The notes below the pieces were generated by a model. It ran no database searches. It saw only the letters and a list, made by a program, of their open reading frames with translations, and was not told where the DNA came from. Shown one piece after another: positions 10,730-23,130 of a stretch of DNA of 64,000 nt. The position numbers were made by a program, and so were the translations under genes. Source of the stretch: Talpa occidentalis (Eukaryota > Chordata > Mammalia > Eulipotyphla > Talpidae); assembly GCF_014898055.3 (NCBI RefSeq), contig NW_023605305.1, positions 111,758,734 through 111,822,733 on the forward strand, read 5' to 3'. Numbering within the stretch: position 1 is the stretch's first letter; each line of letters starts with the position of its first letter.

Positions 10730-11060
10730 TTTACTCTTTCATGTCTTTGGACTAAGGATGCTTTTGATGCCTCTGCCTGAGAGGCTCTCGACCGGCTCGC
10801 CCAAGCAATTCCTGTTTTTTCTTCAAGTCTCAGCTTAGACACAAACTTTTTGGTGACACCTACTCCGTCACCCTCCCAGCAAACCCCCCTCACCCCGCTT
10901 TTAGGCACGTGTCCCTGCTGACCCCAGCTCCACTGTGGCACTGCACTCAGCCTTTGCTCTGGGGCTGCCTCTGTTTACAAGTCTCCCTCCCGTGGGGTGC
11001 CGAACTCTTCCAGGACGGCCTGGTCTGGCCAACGGCTCTAGCACATTACTTATCTGGCAT
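10730..11060 (+). mobile_element. L2 LINE 3'-end relic
   Basis: Pyrimidine-rich sequence with the L2 3' pattern 'TCTTCAAGTCTCAGCTTAGACACAAACTTTTTGGTGACACCTACTCC' followed by a C-rich segment and a degenerate trailer. Non-coding at this age. Boundaries approximate. Confidence 0.55.
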
Positions 11061-12188
11061 CTTTCAGTGAAGTTGGCTGAGTGTATGACTCAAGTAAGGA
11101 AGGAAATATTTTATTTGATTAATTCATATTCACCTGGTAATCGACCAAATGGGGTGTTTCACTGGCCACCCTGAAAACCAAACTCTGAACCACTAGAATG
11201 TATTTTCACAAAGGAGTTTATTATGAGGTGGCCACCCAGGGAGTCAGCGGGGCTAAAATCCCAGCAGCACTTGGCTTACTGAATGGCGTGGGTACTGTGA
11301 TTGTCCAGGGGGCGAGACAGGGAGGTCTGCAGTGGAGGGAGTGAGAGAACTGGCGTTCCCAGGTCTGAGAAAGCTCGGGCAGTGTGGGCTTCACTAGTTA
11401 GTGTTTATCTTCTTCAGCAGAGAGAGCTCCTTTGGGGTCAACAGCCAGGTACATGCCTGCCCTGTGTCATTAACCACACGGCCACAGAGGAAATGTTGTT
11501 GGAGACATAACACAGCTCGGCTGGCTCTCAAGTTTCTCAGGAATGCAATTGGAGAAAAAAGTCACAGGGTGTGGGGGTGAGGGAAAAAGCAGAACAAAGA
11601 GTGCTTAGTATTTGACTGTGCTTAGTTTAATTTTTTTAACAAAAAGTTTAAGATACAGGTTGGGGAAGGAGAATCCAGCGACAACCTGGCACAGTATGTA
11701 GGCAACGCAAGCAAAAGCTGAGTCTACAGGCCAGTGGCATCCCCAGCACTGAGGATCTGTGTGCCATGGTCCCTACAGTGCCAATGCCTTTGGCTGCAAG
11801 TAACAAAGGAGCAACTTACAAGAACCTTTATCATATCCCCAAATAAGAAATCATGTTCTTCCATGACGTCAGAGAGGAACTGCTTTCTTCAGCTACGCTA
11901 AGCTTCTCAGCCACATCAGAGGAGACGCCTCTCTTAGAACTCCCTACCCTTCACTCAGTAGACTCTACTCATGCTTCTTTCCAAAATACATCACATGTCC
12001 TTTCTGACCAGTGAGCAGCACAGGGGAAAGCTCTACCATGACTGGCTCAGTGAAATACATGGTTACGGGTAGGAGAGGTCAGCAAGCTGGCATTCTCTTA
12101 GGAAGGGAGAAGCATGCGGGTGAGGGTATCATGGATAAGCCACCCCTGAATTTGCGGCAGTGGTATGCAATCATTATTTATTCATGCA
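11061..12188. other. gene-free stretch
   Basis: No frame longer than 70 codons with any recognisable feature. Mixed-composition DNA with no named repeat. Confidence 0.5.
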
Positions 12189-12545
12189 TCAGATATTTAT
12201 TAAAAGCTACCATGCACTAGACATAGTACTGGGAGCTATGAACAGTGGTGAGCAAGAAACAATAGACTCCTCCCCTAAGGAGCTAACATCCCCAGGGGAA
12301 AGTGGCAGTGAACATGTAAGTCAGTGAACAAGATAATTATAGATTGTGGCTAAGTATTGAAAAGGAAACAGAGTAATATAGCAGAGAGTAAATAAGTATT
12401 ACACGAGGCTGGGTGATGAGGGAAGGTCTCTCTGAGAAGGTGACATTTAATGGAGTAGGGAACAGGGAGTCAGGTGAAGATCCAGAGGAAGGACAGCGCA
12501 GGTAGAGGGAGCAGCAAGTGCAAAGGCCCTGCGGTTGGAACACAG
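12189..12545 (+). repeat. ancient interspersed repeat (unassigned), copy
   Basis: Ordered blocks shared with 1946-2800 and 29590-29912: 'CATGCACTAGACATAGTACTGGGAGCTATGAACAGTGG', 'GGAAGGTCTCTCTGAGAAGGTGACATTTAATGG', 'GAGCAGCAAGTGCAAAGGCCCTG'. This is the same old family as the first copy, in the same orientation. Confidence 0.6.
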
Positions 12546-15219
12546 TGACTTTATGACTGGAGCAAAGTCTGTGCCTAATGACTGACCAGAAGTTGTTCCT
12601 GGCTCACAGCCCAGCTCTGCCCCAGGCTGAAAACAGATCACCAGCAAGAACTCTACCTTCCTGGAACCTCTCCTGTCCGGGCTTGCAGCCCCACCGGGGC
12701 TAGAGACATAGCTGCCAAGGCCACAGGACAATAGGACAAAGCCCTGAGAAAGTGGAAAAGCCTCCCTCTTCCTGATGAAAAACCCATGAATGGGGTCAGT
12801 CTGCTAATCAGTGCTGCAGAGTTTCCCCTAAGGTGTAGAGACAGGTGCAAGGTAACCGTGGGATACTTCCTGTGTGTGTCTTATGTGTGTCCCATGGTCT
12901 GACATGCCTTGTAGCCCTCTGCTTGTGGCAGAGCTGGCCCAGATGCCCCGACTGCAGGGCAGTGCCGATGCCAAGCTCCAACCAGGCAGGAAAGTATTCT
13001 GGGTTGTTAGTTGAGTGAATCTCTCTCACTTCTTTGGCGTCTAGTTCTAGGTGGGCATGAGGATTGATATGTGGGCTGGGTCCCCAAATCTCATTCCATT
13101 TAGGGACTGGCCATGCCCCTTCCATCACTCCCCTCCCCACAGTGAGCACCTCCCTTAGATTTTCACCTGCTCCTGCCATGTTCAAGCCAGTCGTGCCCAT
13201 GACAGTGTGGGCGGGCCAGAGAGGCTGAGGTCCTCTTCCCTCCTTCCAGGGTCAGCAGGCTTTCACTGGACACCAGTCATTTCTTTTCCTCTCTTCCAGC
13301 CACTCCCCCAGAATGTGATCATCAGATCCATTTTTAAATCGTGTTTTCCTTTGAAGTTTTTGTGAAACTAGTGTAGGCACATGGAGTATCCAAATGAGGT
13401 CACGGTAACATCAGTTGCCTGTCCCTGGCTCAGTGCCCCAGGACACCCACCTGCTTGGTGCTTCTCATACCCACAACTTCTATGGAAGTCCCTGGGGGTT
13501 GTCTCACCCACGGCTGCAAACTGTTGGCCTTCCTGGGACTAGACTGTGGGAGTGGCAGGAGAACAGCCCCTGGCCCCAGAGTGACAATACTACAGAGCCT
13601 AGAGCAGGGTGCTTGGCTCGGTGAGACACCCCAGCTGTGTGCTGGCCTCCAGGTGGCCGATGGCAGTAGAGACCACCACCCCTGCCCCACCCTACTTCAT
13701 CCTCCTGACTTGGAAATGTGACCCTGGAGAACCAGGCTCCTTTCTCCATTAGGCCTTCCCTTAGGGGCTCCACATTTGACTTCGTCATCAACCCCACCTC
13801 CTCCTAGCCCTGGTCCAAGTTATGCAGGCAATGCCAGTTGTGGGGCATTTTCTCTGGAGCTCTGGAAATGCAGATGGGCATCTTAGAAGAGGCAGGCGAT
13901 CAGGTCACTCCACCCTCAGATGTGTCTAAATCTTGATGCTAGACCTGGCCTGCTGTGGAGGATTAGCACAAAAGGGAGAGGGGTCTTTTAAGAGCAACCT
14001 CTCACTTTGCAGATGAGGTCTCCACAGGCCTGGACCACAAGCCTCACACAGGACAGGGCTGACCCTGCTTCCTGGCTGTCAGCTGGGCCTGTGTTCATGC
14101 ATTTCTGCTTTCTTCCCTCCAGGGATTTACTTGGGATCCTTTGAGGCTGGGGCCACTCTTCCTGCTGCCCCTGCCCTGGAGTCCTCTCCCTGCAACCTAG
14201 GTCCCAAGTGGCCTTCCTGGTTTGTCTCGAGAATAAAGACCACCTTTCTGCTCCTCATAGCATGTCCAGGGAAATCTACAGGTATTTTGAATCAGATATG
14301 GGCACAATTTCCTATTTTCTACTTATTCTATAGCACATTAATGGAACTATTGTGAAGGTAAAAGTGCATCTTTTCTGCTCAACTGATAAAGTTAAACAAA
14401 CTTGGATTGATGTTTTTATGCCAGGATATAGTGTTTACAATAAAATAAAGGGCATTGTGCTATGGTCTCTTAATGGGAACTTATAACAACTTCAGAAAGT
14501 GCTCCTTGTACCCCATTTTGGGAAATGCATCATGGGGGATTGGGTGCATGGAATACCTGAAGCTTTCCTGCTTCCCCACCAGGGCCTTGTGGTTCTCTGG
14601 ATTAGCCAGCCAAGCTCTGATTAGTCTCAGGGAGAGAAGTGTTCTTATTCCCTGGTGAAGTTGCCTCTCCATGGCCTCGGGGCGTGCGGTGGGGGCAGGG
14701 CACAGCTCAGATCACCCCATTTGCACAGGTGGGATTTTTGGAGTGGCTGAGACACTTCTACTCCCTGTTCCCCACTTCCTGAAGTAGAGTTTAAGGAAGC
14801 CAGTCAGGTTTTTGGCCCAGGATACCAGACATGAAACGAAACCCGTCTTCCGAAGGGCATTCTACTGGCTTTCCCTTCAAGTGGGATTTTGACTGTAGGA
14901 TTGGGTTTAAACATTGCATTTCAATTTGGTACACACACACCAAGAGGCCCCGGGGCAATGGGGATGTTTGAAATGAACACGGGTCCAAGTCCTCTACCTG
15001 CCAAGTGTTCGATTAAGCTGCTTAGGTCTGTTTCCACCATCCTGTCTTTCAAATATTTATGTGGCAGATTATAGGCAAGCTTCAAAGGCAAGGAAATGCA
15101 AATCTGTTCTATAAATCATAGAATAACACAGCTGCTGTCTTCCTCAGAGTGACAGCTTACGAATGCCAGCATTTCTGTCTGCAGAAGGGGTGGTGGGAGG
15201 TAGGCTTCTTGTTCTCAGT

Positions 15220-15220
<1 letters not shown>
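12546..15220. other. gene-free stretch
   Basis: Several overlapping frames of 60-130 codons on both strands (longest 12808-13200, -) have no domain, no flanking splice pattern and no family resemblance. No repeat is named with confidence. I see nothing that supports a gene. Confidence 0.5.
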
Positions 15221-15265
<45 letters not shown>

Positions 15266-15307
15266 TGCAAGCACGCATGCACGCACGTGTGTGTGTGTGC
15301 GTGTGTT
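15221..15307. repeat. (GT)n microsatellite with CGCATGCACG interruption
   Basis: About 20 GT dinucleotides (15222-15262), then a GCAAGCACGCATGCACGCACG segment, then more GT. Alternating purine-pyrimidine throughout, so it has Z-DNA-forming potential. The Cys/Val open frames across it are repeat artefacts. Confidence 0.95.
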
Positions 15308-16789
15308 AGAAGTGGGGGAGAGAGGGAGACATTCTCACAACAGGAGCTTTTTTGCAGAACCGCAGGTTTTCATTTTTGTTCTTTGTTTTTCTAACTTCCC
15401 AGCAGTTAAAGGGTTACCTCACCATGGAGAGATCTCCAGGGACCTGAGACTTCAGGGAACTAGAGGTGGAAGTGACTTTCAGTTTGGGGCAAAGGTACCT
15501 GGAATATGAAGTAAAGGGGAGAAGTCAACAAGCACTAACTTTGAGGATTCCAAAATGAATTCAATTTAGCCTAAATGGGTAAAAAGAAAATTGTGCATTG
15601 CAAATAGTTGTGCACATTAAGCTCTGCCCCCAGGGTCTTAGCAATCTGTCGGGGAGGCCCTAGTGTGCTGAAGAGCCGACTTTTGTGGGGTTTTTTCAGC
15701 TGTTGTCATGACACAGGGATTTGGGACACTGGTGTGCAGTGACACACTGACACCCACACAGCACTGCGCGGGGTGATGGTCCTAGAGGCTGTTTCTGGCC
15801 CAGTGTCCTCTAGAAGAACCTGAGATGTCTACAGCCAACAGGGTGGGGGGTGGGGGCAAGGGTAAGGGAAGTGGGGTGTGTAGGAGAAAATGGATTGGGA
15901 TATTACTCAGGATTCTGCTGCAAGTGACTCAAACTCACTTAGGCAATAGGGGAATTTTCTGGGTCACGGAAGGGAGCACTGAATAATCAGATCATGGGGA
16001 AGGACAGGATGCAGTTGGACTTGGGAATAGCTGAACTGACTGGAACTCTACCAGGGCCCTCTTCTACCACCTGCCTTCAGTTTTTCTCTGTGCTGGTTTC
16101 TAACTCTGCTGGCAACAACTAGCAGGTTTTGTATCTAGCACCTTTTACCTCTATAGAGACGATGCCTAACCACTTCTGTCATAATCAAGTACTATTTTCA
16201 ATAATCCCAGGGAAGAGCTGTGATTGGCCCAGCTAGCATCAGGTGTCCATGCCTGGACCAACCAGCTGTAGGGACTGGGCATAGCATCATATAAAATAAG
16301 GCATCATCATACTGATCAGTGGAGGCCTTTTGAGAAAAAGAGGTGGAGGAGCTTTGACTGTCCAATAACCATCTACTGTAGTCAAGAGAAGACTGGAGAA
16401 AAACTACAGAAATAAAAGATAAGGAAAAAATTAAAAAGTAAAGAAAATAAGCATTGAGAAGGGAGCAGCAAAATTGGTGAGATGGATGTTTCCCAGGTTG
16501 TAATTCCACTGACCTCCACCTTGAAACTTAGTATTTCACAGAATTCCTTACATTCCCCTGGTTCGCCCCCTTTTTTTTTTTTTTTTACCCTGAAAGCTCT
16601 TAACCTCGCTCCTTGATTGCCCTAGAGCTTCCTCTTCTCTGCATGGCGGTTCCTCTAGATTGCAGGCCTTTTGCTCTCTTGCCTTTAGTGAAGACCAATA
16701 GACTCCTTCCTTCTAAATGCATAAAAAGCAGGACGCTCCTTTATCTTCCAGAAATAATCTATACTTGAATATTCATTAGTCACTTTTAA
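15308..16789. other. gene-free stretch with an unassigned old repeat
   Basis: The interval 15895-16325 ('CTGCAAGTGACTCAAACTCACTTAGGCAATAGGGGAATTTTCTGGGTCACG' through 'TGTGATTGGCCCAGC..CCATGCCTGGACCAACCAGCTGTAGG') follows a pattern I know from a dispersed ancient mammalian repeat whose name I cannot give securely. The rest is unremarkable. No gene seen. Confidence 0.45.
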
Positions 16790-16922
16790 TGCCTTACTAC
16801 TTAGAATGTAGTCCTGAATCAGCCCTGTCAAAATCACCTGGGAACTTACTGGAACTACAAGAACTTGGGGCTTGTCCCAAAACTACTGAATCAATGTACA
16901 TTCGAACAAGATGCCCAGGTAA
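16790..16922 (+). mobile_element. MER5A-like hAT DNA transposon relic
   Basis: Text 'ATCAGCCCTGTCAAAATCACCTGGGAACTTACTGGAACTACAAGAACTTGGGGC..CCAAAACTACTGAATCA..TGCCCAGG' follows the MER5A order (AATCACCTGGGGAGCTT..GGCCCCACCCCAGA.CTACTGAATCAGAAT). Non-autonomous, inactive. Confidence 0.55.
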
Positions 16923-17627
16923 GTGTATTAATTTGAAATGCATTACTCTAAGCACTTGCAAATTGAGTTCATAACCTTTCTGCTCTCAGTGTCTAAATAA
17001 ATATTTCTTCCTAATTTTCCCATCAGGTCAAAAGCAACTACATCTAAAAACTCAGACTCACATAAACTGTCAGAATTATTTTTTTCAATATTCTCTCTCT
17101 TCATTGTCTGCATTCAATACATCACAGGTTTGTGCCTGGTATCTGCCTGGCCCATTAGTTTGCTTTTCCTAATTATGTCCTCATCACCTTTATAGCAGGC
17201 TCTAATAGATGCATTTGCCAGTGAGAGTCCTCACTTATAAATTTGTAAAGTGAGTTTATTAATACTATGCCTAATTTGCAAACTTATATCTTATATAAAT
17301 TTGATGTGTCATTATTTTCATCCCACTAGGCACGGTTTTCTTTTCTTTTTTTAATAGCACAGTTTTCAACTGTGATTTTGTAAACAGTTGTCAAGGACAT
17401 TTCAAACAATGTACTCTTAATTATAATGTACCACAATCTATGAACAATTTATATTTTAAAATGAATTAGAAGGAATTAAAGATTGTTTCAAAAATTATAT
17501 TCACTTTGATGCATTCTAATATGCTTGAATGAGGAGCAGACAAAGTGGTAGAGTAATTAATTCCTAGTGGGCCAGGAGTGGTAGATAGTGGTATGTCTTA
17601 TACAGAAGTGTCATTTATCACCGGGAT
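16923..17627. other. AT-rich gene-free stretch
   Basis: AT-rich DNA without a frame of 60 codons. No repeat named. No gene. Confidence 0.5.
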
Positions 17628-17745
17628 TGGAAAACTTCTTGTGAAAGACTGATAGTAAATATTTTAGGCTTTGTGGACCATATGGTCCTTGTCACAACTA
17701 CTCAGCTCTACCATTGTAGAGAAAAAGCAGTCAGACTATTCATCT
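17628..17745 (+). mobile_element. hAT-type (MER) DNA transposon relic, copy 1
   Basis: 'GAAAGACTGATAGTAAATATTTTAGGCTTTGTGGACCATATGGTCC..GTCACAACTACTCAGCTCTACCATTGTAGAGAAAAAGCAG' is the left part of a common mammalian MER element whose consensus reads 'GGCCAGATAGTAAATATTTTAGGCTTTGCGGGCCATA'. The right part of the same element is found at 30750-30928. Subfamily not assigned. Confidence 0.65.
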
Positions 17746-17879
17746 TGATTACTCTAGCTTTAAAGCAAGTTTCAAAAGCAGATAGTTTAACCTCTCAATT
17801 TTGAATTTCTATTTCAAAATGGTTAGTGTTTATATATAGATTTAAGTTCAGCATGACAATTGCTAACAAAACAAAACAA

Positions 17880-18980
17880 AAACCTGCTGGGATTGGAATT
17901 CCATTGAATCTTTAGATTAATTTTTGGAGAATTGACAGCTTAACAATATTGAGATTTTCAATTCACAAATATGCTATATATCTCCATTTCTTTAGATCTT
18001 TTAACAGTTTCTTATAACAGTTTTTTAGAATTTTTATTATCTAGATCCTGCATATGTTTGCTTACATTCATTCTTAACTATTTTCTATTTTTGGCATATA
18101 TTGTAAACAGCATTTAAAATTTTATTTGCCACTTGTTTGTTGCTAGTAAACAGAAATACAATTTATTTTGTATATTGATCTGGTATTCTGCACCCTTACT
18201 AAATTCACTTATCAGTATAGTTGATTTTTTTTTTTAGGATTGTTAGCATTTTCTAGGCACACAATAATGTCCTCTGTGCATAAAAGTGTTTAACTTCTGT
18301 TTTTCTAATCTGTGAGGCTTTTTTTCATGTCTTATTTATTATTTACTTTTCGTGTCTTATTTCACTGGCTGGGACACTGATACAATGTTGAGTAGAAGAG
18401 AAGAGAATAAACATCCTTGTCTTAGTGGGAAAGTATCGGGTCTTTCAGCATTAAACTATAGTGCTTTTCCAGAGATTTCTTGATTAGATTGAAATTCTTT
18501 TCTTTTATTCCTGTTTGCTGGGGTGTTTTTTTATATTTAAAACTTAACATTGAATTTCATTACCTGGCTTTTCTGTATTGAGTCAAATGATACTGTTTTT
18601 TCCTTTGTTCTGTTGAGTTACACTGATTGATTTTCAAATGTTAATTTAACCCATTCAGCCATGATGTATTATCATTTAAATGATATATCAGGACTTTATT
18701 CACTAATGTTTTGTTAAGGATCTTTTATCTGTGTTCATAAGGGATGTTGGTCTGCAATTATCATTTAATGTCTTTGGTTTTGATATCAGACTAATGGTGA
18801 CCTCATGAAATGAGTTGGAAAGTGTTTCTTCCCCTCTATTTTTCTGAAAGATTTGTTTAATATTATTTGTTCCTTTAATGTTTGATAGAATTCATTATTT
18901 AATGCACCTAGGAATTCTGTCTTATATTACTGAGGCTTTTTCATTTATTTTTTCAGTCTTTTCCTTCTATGGGCTTTAAT
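17880..18980 (-). mobile_element. L1 LINE ORF2 relic (reverse-transcriptase region)
   Basis: Read on the minus strand this follows L1 ORF2. On the + strand the signature blocks are 'TATTGATCTGGTATTCTGCACCCTTACTAAATTCACT', 'ACAATGTTGAGTAGAAGAGAAGAGAATAAACATCCTTGTCTTAGTGGG', 'TTACACTGATTGATTTTCAAATGTTAATTTAACCC', 'TTCATAAGGGATGTTGGTCTGCAATTATC' and 'GACCTCATGAAATGAGTTGGAAAGTG'. Many substitutions and stops are present and no frame of 60 codons remains, so it is long dead. L1-related sequence may continue to about 19340. Confidence 0.8.
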
Positions 18981-21900
18981 TTGTATTTTTTCTCTTTCAC
19001 TATCTCCACATTTACTAATCTTTTCTTCTGAAATGTATTATTAAACCTACCTAGCATGTTTTTCATCTCAGATATTGGTTTTATTTTTTTTTAGTTCTAG
19101 AAGGTTTACTTGTTTCCTTTTATCATTTCCATTTATCTTTTCATTATGTTCATGTTTTTCCTTAATTCCTTGAATATATTTCATAAAGGTTGTTTTAAAA
19201 TCCATAGAGATACTTCTATCGACTGATTCTCCTTTCCTTGTGGGTCTCAGCTCCTCATTTGGGCATGTTCGATAGTTTTGATTGGATGTTGGCTGTTGTG
19301 AATGTTATATTTTCTTTTGTTCCTTTTAAGAGTATTGAGTTATGTTCTGACAAGAAATTAATTTAATATCAGATCAATTTGATTCCTTGGAGACTTTTTA
19401 AAGCTGGGTTTAGAGAAGCCTTTGCTACAGAGCTAATTTAACCCTCCTCATAAAGTGTACTCTTTCTGGGGTTTTACCTGAATGTTCCAGGTATTTATCA
19501 AAGTCCATTCTGGTTGATCTGAACTAAAATATCTCCCAATCCTGTGTGAGCTCTGGTGGTTGTTCAGCTTATAGATCCTCACATTTTATCTTTCCTTAAT
19601 AGACATTATTTGCCTGGGTCTGTAGAGCGTCATCCTAAACCTGTACATCTGATTATTGGTTCAAAGAGTCACAGTGATCTCTGCAGATTTCTGCCACTCT
19701 AACCCAACCAGAAAATGTGTTAAAGCAAAAGGCCAGAGCTGTAAGTGTACCCACCTCTCTCCTCTCAGGAATCCCTGTTTTTCAATATCTAAAAAGAACA
19801 ATTTCATATAATTAGTGTAATTTCCTAGTTGTTAATACTTGGTGGACTAGTTTTATACCAGTTGTTCCTTTATGATCAAAAGAGGTCATATTAAAATTTA
19901 ATTTTTATGTCCTCTATTATGAATACTCTGTTCCAGCCAATTTTAACTCTTCCCTGTGTACATTTTGATGTTCGTCAGTGTATTTGGACATTGGCATCCT
20001 GGAATATACCTTCCCCTTTCTTTTTCAAGTCTCAACTTTTATAAAAGCTGCCTCAAAGCCACCCTGTCCAGTTACGCTTCATCTACCCTTCTTTGTTTAC
20101 CCACAGTTTATTGCAATTTAAAAGTAGTCTCTGAAATTAAGTTGCATTTATGACTAACTCGTTTGGTAAACTTTTTTGGCAATTATTTTATATGGTACTG
20201 TTATACTAATACTTATAATCAGCAGCTTTCACCTTCCATTTATCCCCTTTGAGCAAACCAATCTAAACCACTTGGCTGCTCCCAACTAGGTAAATACTGG
20301 TGACCTCAACAGTTGGCACAGAGGCAAGGTACCATGAACAAATGGTACTAAATATGAAAGCTTTTATTCAATGAGCATCTTCCAAGGCTCTGAAAATTTC
20401 CCTAGCAATCTATTTACATGGTAGATTTACATGGTAGATGGTTTTATATATTTTTCAAAGAACAGATAATTTGAGTCGCAACCAGCTAAGTCTCTCTCAA
20501 CCTCTTCCCTCCTTTCAGCCGATCTTCCTTTTAGTCTGGTTGTGTTGAGTAGCAAGAGTATTTTGGGAGCCAGCCAAAGTTGAGTTGATAATACATTTAA
20601 TTTTTGTTTCGAGGGATTATTTATGTGGTTCTCAGAGATTTCCATGTCTGAAATAGTTAACTCATTCTTGTATTTCCTGCAAAGGAATACACTTAGCACT
20701 CATCATGGGAAAATGTGACATCACGGGAAAATGCAGGACATGAGGGCCTATTGTGATATGAATCTGTTTCACGGCAGATTCTGAATCTGTCTCTGTCTCA
20801 AATATATCTACCACTGGATGTATATGGGGAGGGGAAGAGAAACAAGGTTTTATATGCAAAACCAGAGATAAGTTTATGGAAAATTCTTCCTATCAAAACA
20901 TGCAGAATTATAATTAGGAGATTCAGTTTCTCATCAATTCTTAGTAAAGGAAATTCTGTCAGGAATGAACTGTAGATCTAGTGTATGCAATTGTAAAACT
21001 CCATGCCTTTTTTTTTAATTGAAGAGATGACAAGAAATTTAAGTTATCAGTATTTCTCTATTTATAGGGCACCAGCCCTGTGAAAGAACTTCAGTGAACA
21101 TCCACTGATGTTGCATATTTTATGAATTTTAAAAATTAATAACACAAAAAACTTTTGATCAAGTGAGAGGAAAGGCTGAATTATTCTCGCTGTAGAAAAT
21201 ATTACAGAACAGTTGTCACATGAAGAGGCCATTAAAGAGAATATGCCCCCCAAAATGTAGGAATATATTTTATAGAGTGGCATCATCAGGGATTAATTAA
21301 TTAAAATATTATGTTGTTTTCTGGATTTTTATGATATAACTTTAAATTTTAATTTTTTTTATAATTTCTTTTCTTACTCTATATATTCACTTTTTATATA
21401 GTTTTGTATTTGTATTTCTAACTTTGTTTTAAATGAAGGCCCTCAAAATGTATAAGTGTCAGAACTCACAAAAGTTGGACCCAAACTTAAATGGTTAAGA
21501 TATTGGTTTACAACAAAGGCAAGTCTCACATTAAATTCTCCCTAAATTCTGATTCCTATGATAAACATGTATGATCAAGCAGGCAGATGAAAAATCCCCA
21601 AACCTGTTCTGTAACCTCAATGCAAACCCAGGTCTATGTTCTTTTAGGTGCTATGACAGGGCATTTCAAAGAAAGCTTATATTAAGTAAATAGTAACAAT
21701 GTGAAAGCAGAATTCTACTAACTATACAGTTGGAGTCAGGGGAACGAAAATCCTCTGAGTCAGCACCTATTCCCAATATTGCTGAGGAATGGAATCCAGG
21801 TGAAAGAGAAGCATTTGTTGAATTTTTATATCCTATTCCTACAAGGGTGGGGGAGCATCACTCTAATATTTTATCTCATCCTCTTTTGAGCATCATTCAC

Positions 21901-22854
21901 ATCACCAACAAGAGCCTACCTAACACCCATTATTCTAACTCACAAGCCTCTGATGATTACTGGAGAAGAGAATAGCTGAAGAAATTAGAGTTCTTGCCTT
22001 TTAGTATGGATTTTATTTCAGGGGGTGGTAAATATTAGGTAACCATCCCTGAGGTGTGCATTCCCAATGAGAACAAGTAACCATCTCTTGGGTGGAGATA
22101 AAACCTAAATAACACACACACATACAAGTCACACTGTCAACACTGGGGAATTCCAAGGGAATTGCAGAGACTGTAACTTGCCCTTTTTGTAATGGCTGCT
22201 TTCATCAAGCACCGTGGAACCCAGAGTCCCTGGGGATGGTTGTACAAGGAAAGCTTCAACACTGCATTTCTGCTTCTTCTGTATTACATATCAGGGTTCT
22301 GTGTGCTATTTTCTTTGTGATAATGGGAGTTCTGCTGTATATAAAACTTTGGAAACCATTGTTCTAGCACTAAACACCTCTCTTTCTGTCCAGTGCCACT
22401 CATTGCTATAATGAAATGCAAAGATGTGCTTGAATTGGTCTATGCCAGTGAAAATATGTTGCTGAATACTTGGTCTAGGTTAGCTGAGCTAGGTATAAAA
22501 TCTATGACATCATCTCTTTTCCTCTCTCCTTTCCCCACCCATCACCATTATTTCCAGAATATGCTCTCCCACCATGTTTTGCCCACAAATGGCCTTTGGT
22601 GCTGGGGTAAAAATCTCCATAACCAAATTGCCAAGTGTGACAATTAATATGTCAGACAGAGTATCCAAATTAGTTAAACATTATTTCTGGGTGTTTCTGA
22701 AGATGTTTCTGGGAGAGATTAGCATTTGTATCTGTGGATTCAGTAGAGCAAATTGCCCTTCCCAATGCAAGTGGGCATCATCTAATCCATCAAGGGCCTG
22801 AGTGAAACAGAAAGGCAAAGGAAACAGTAGTTCTCTCATCCTTTTTCTCTCTCT
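18981..22854. other. AT-rich gene-free stretch
   Basis: About 18981-19340 ('TTAGTTCTAGAAGGTTTACTTG', 'CCTTAATTCCTTGAATATATTTCATAAAGGTTGTTTTAAAATCC', 'GATTGGATGTTGGCTGTTGTGAATG') resembles another ancient repeat block that often neighbours L1 relics. 19930-20155 has weak L2-like text. The remainder is AT-rich with frames under 95 codons. A 15-bp duplication (TTACATGGTAGATTT / TTACATGGTAGATGG) lies near 20412-20440. No gene seen. Confidence 0.45.
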
Positions 22855-23130
22855 CCCCTTGACTGCCTCAGGCCAGACATTGATCCCCTCCTGCACGCAG
22901 GCTCAGTTCTCCTGGTTTTCAGGACTTTAGACTCAGACTCAGACTATACATATCAATTCATAGATGGTAGTATGTGAGACTTCTCAGCCTTCATCATTGT
23001 GTGAGTCAATTCCTTATAATAAATAAATATATGAACATACGTAGTAAATATATTTCATGTGCACATCCAGTTGCTATTCTATTGGTTTATGGGTTTTGTT
23101 TCTCTAGAGAACCCTCATTCATACACCAAA
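22855..23130 (+). repeat. ancient interspersed repeat ending in the CTCTAGAGAACCCT motif
   Basis: Ordered blocks 'CAGTTCTCCTGGTTTTCAGGACTTTAGACTCAGACTCAGAC', 'GACTTCTCAGCCTTCATCATTGTGTGAGTCAATTCCTTATAATAAAT', 'TCTATTGGTTTATGGGTTTTGTTTCTCTAGAGAACCCTCATTCATAC'. This is a familiar dispersed mammalian repeat pattern (consensus ending GGTTCTGTTTCTCTGGAGAACCCTGACTAATACA). I cannot name the family safely. Confidence 0.55.

Noticed and set aside
19396..19420. Match to the miR-320 core (AAAGCTGGGTTTAGAGAAG), notable because human MIR320B1 lies between IGSF3 and CD2
   Set aside because: The match is imperfect, the flanks do not form the miR-320 hairpin arms as I remember them, and the block sits in old repeat-like DNA. 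Probably chance.
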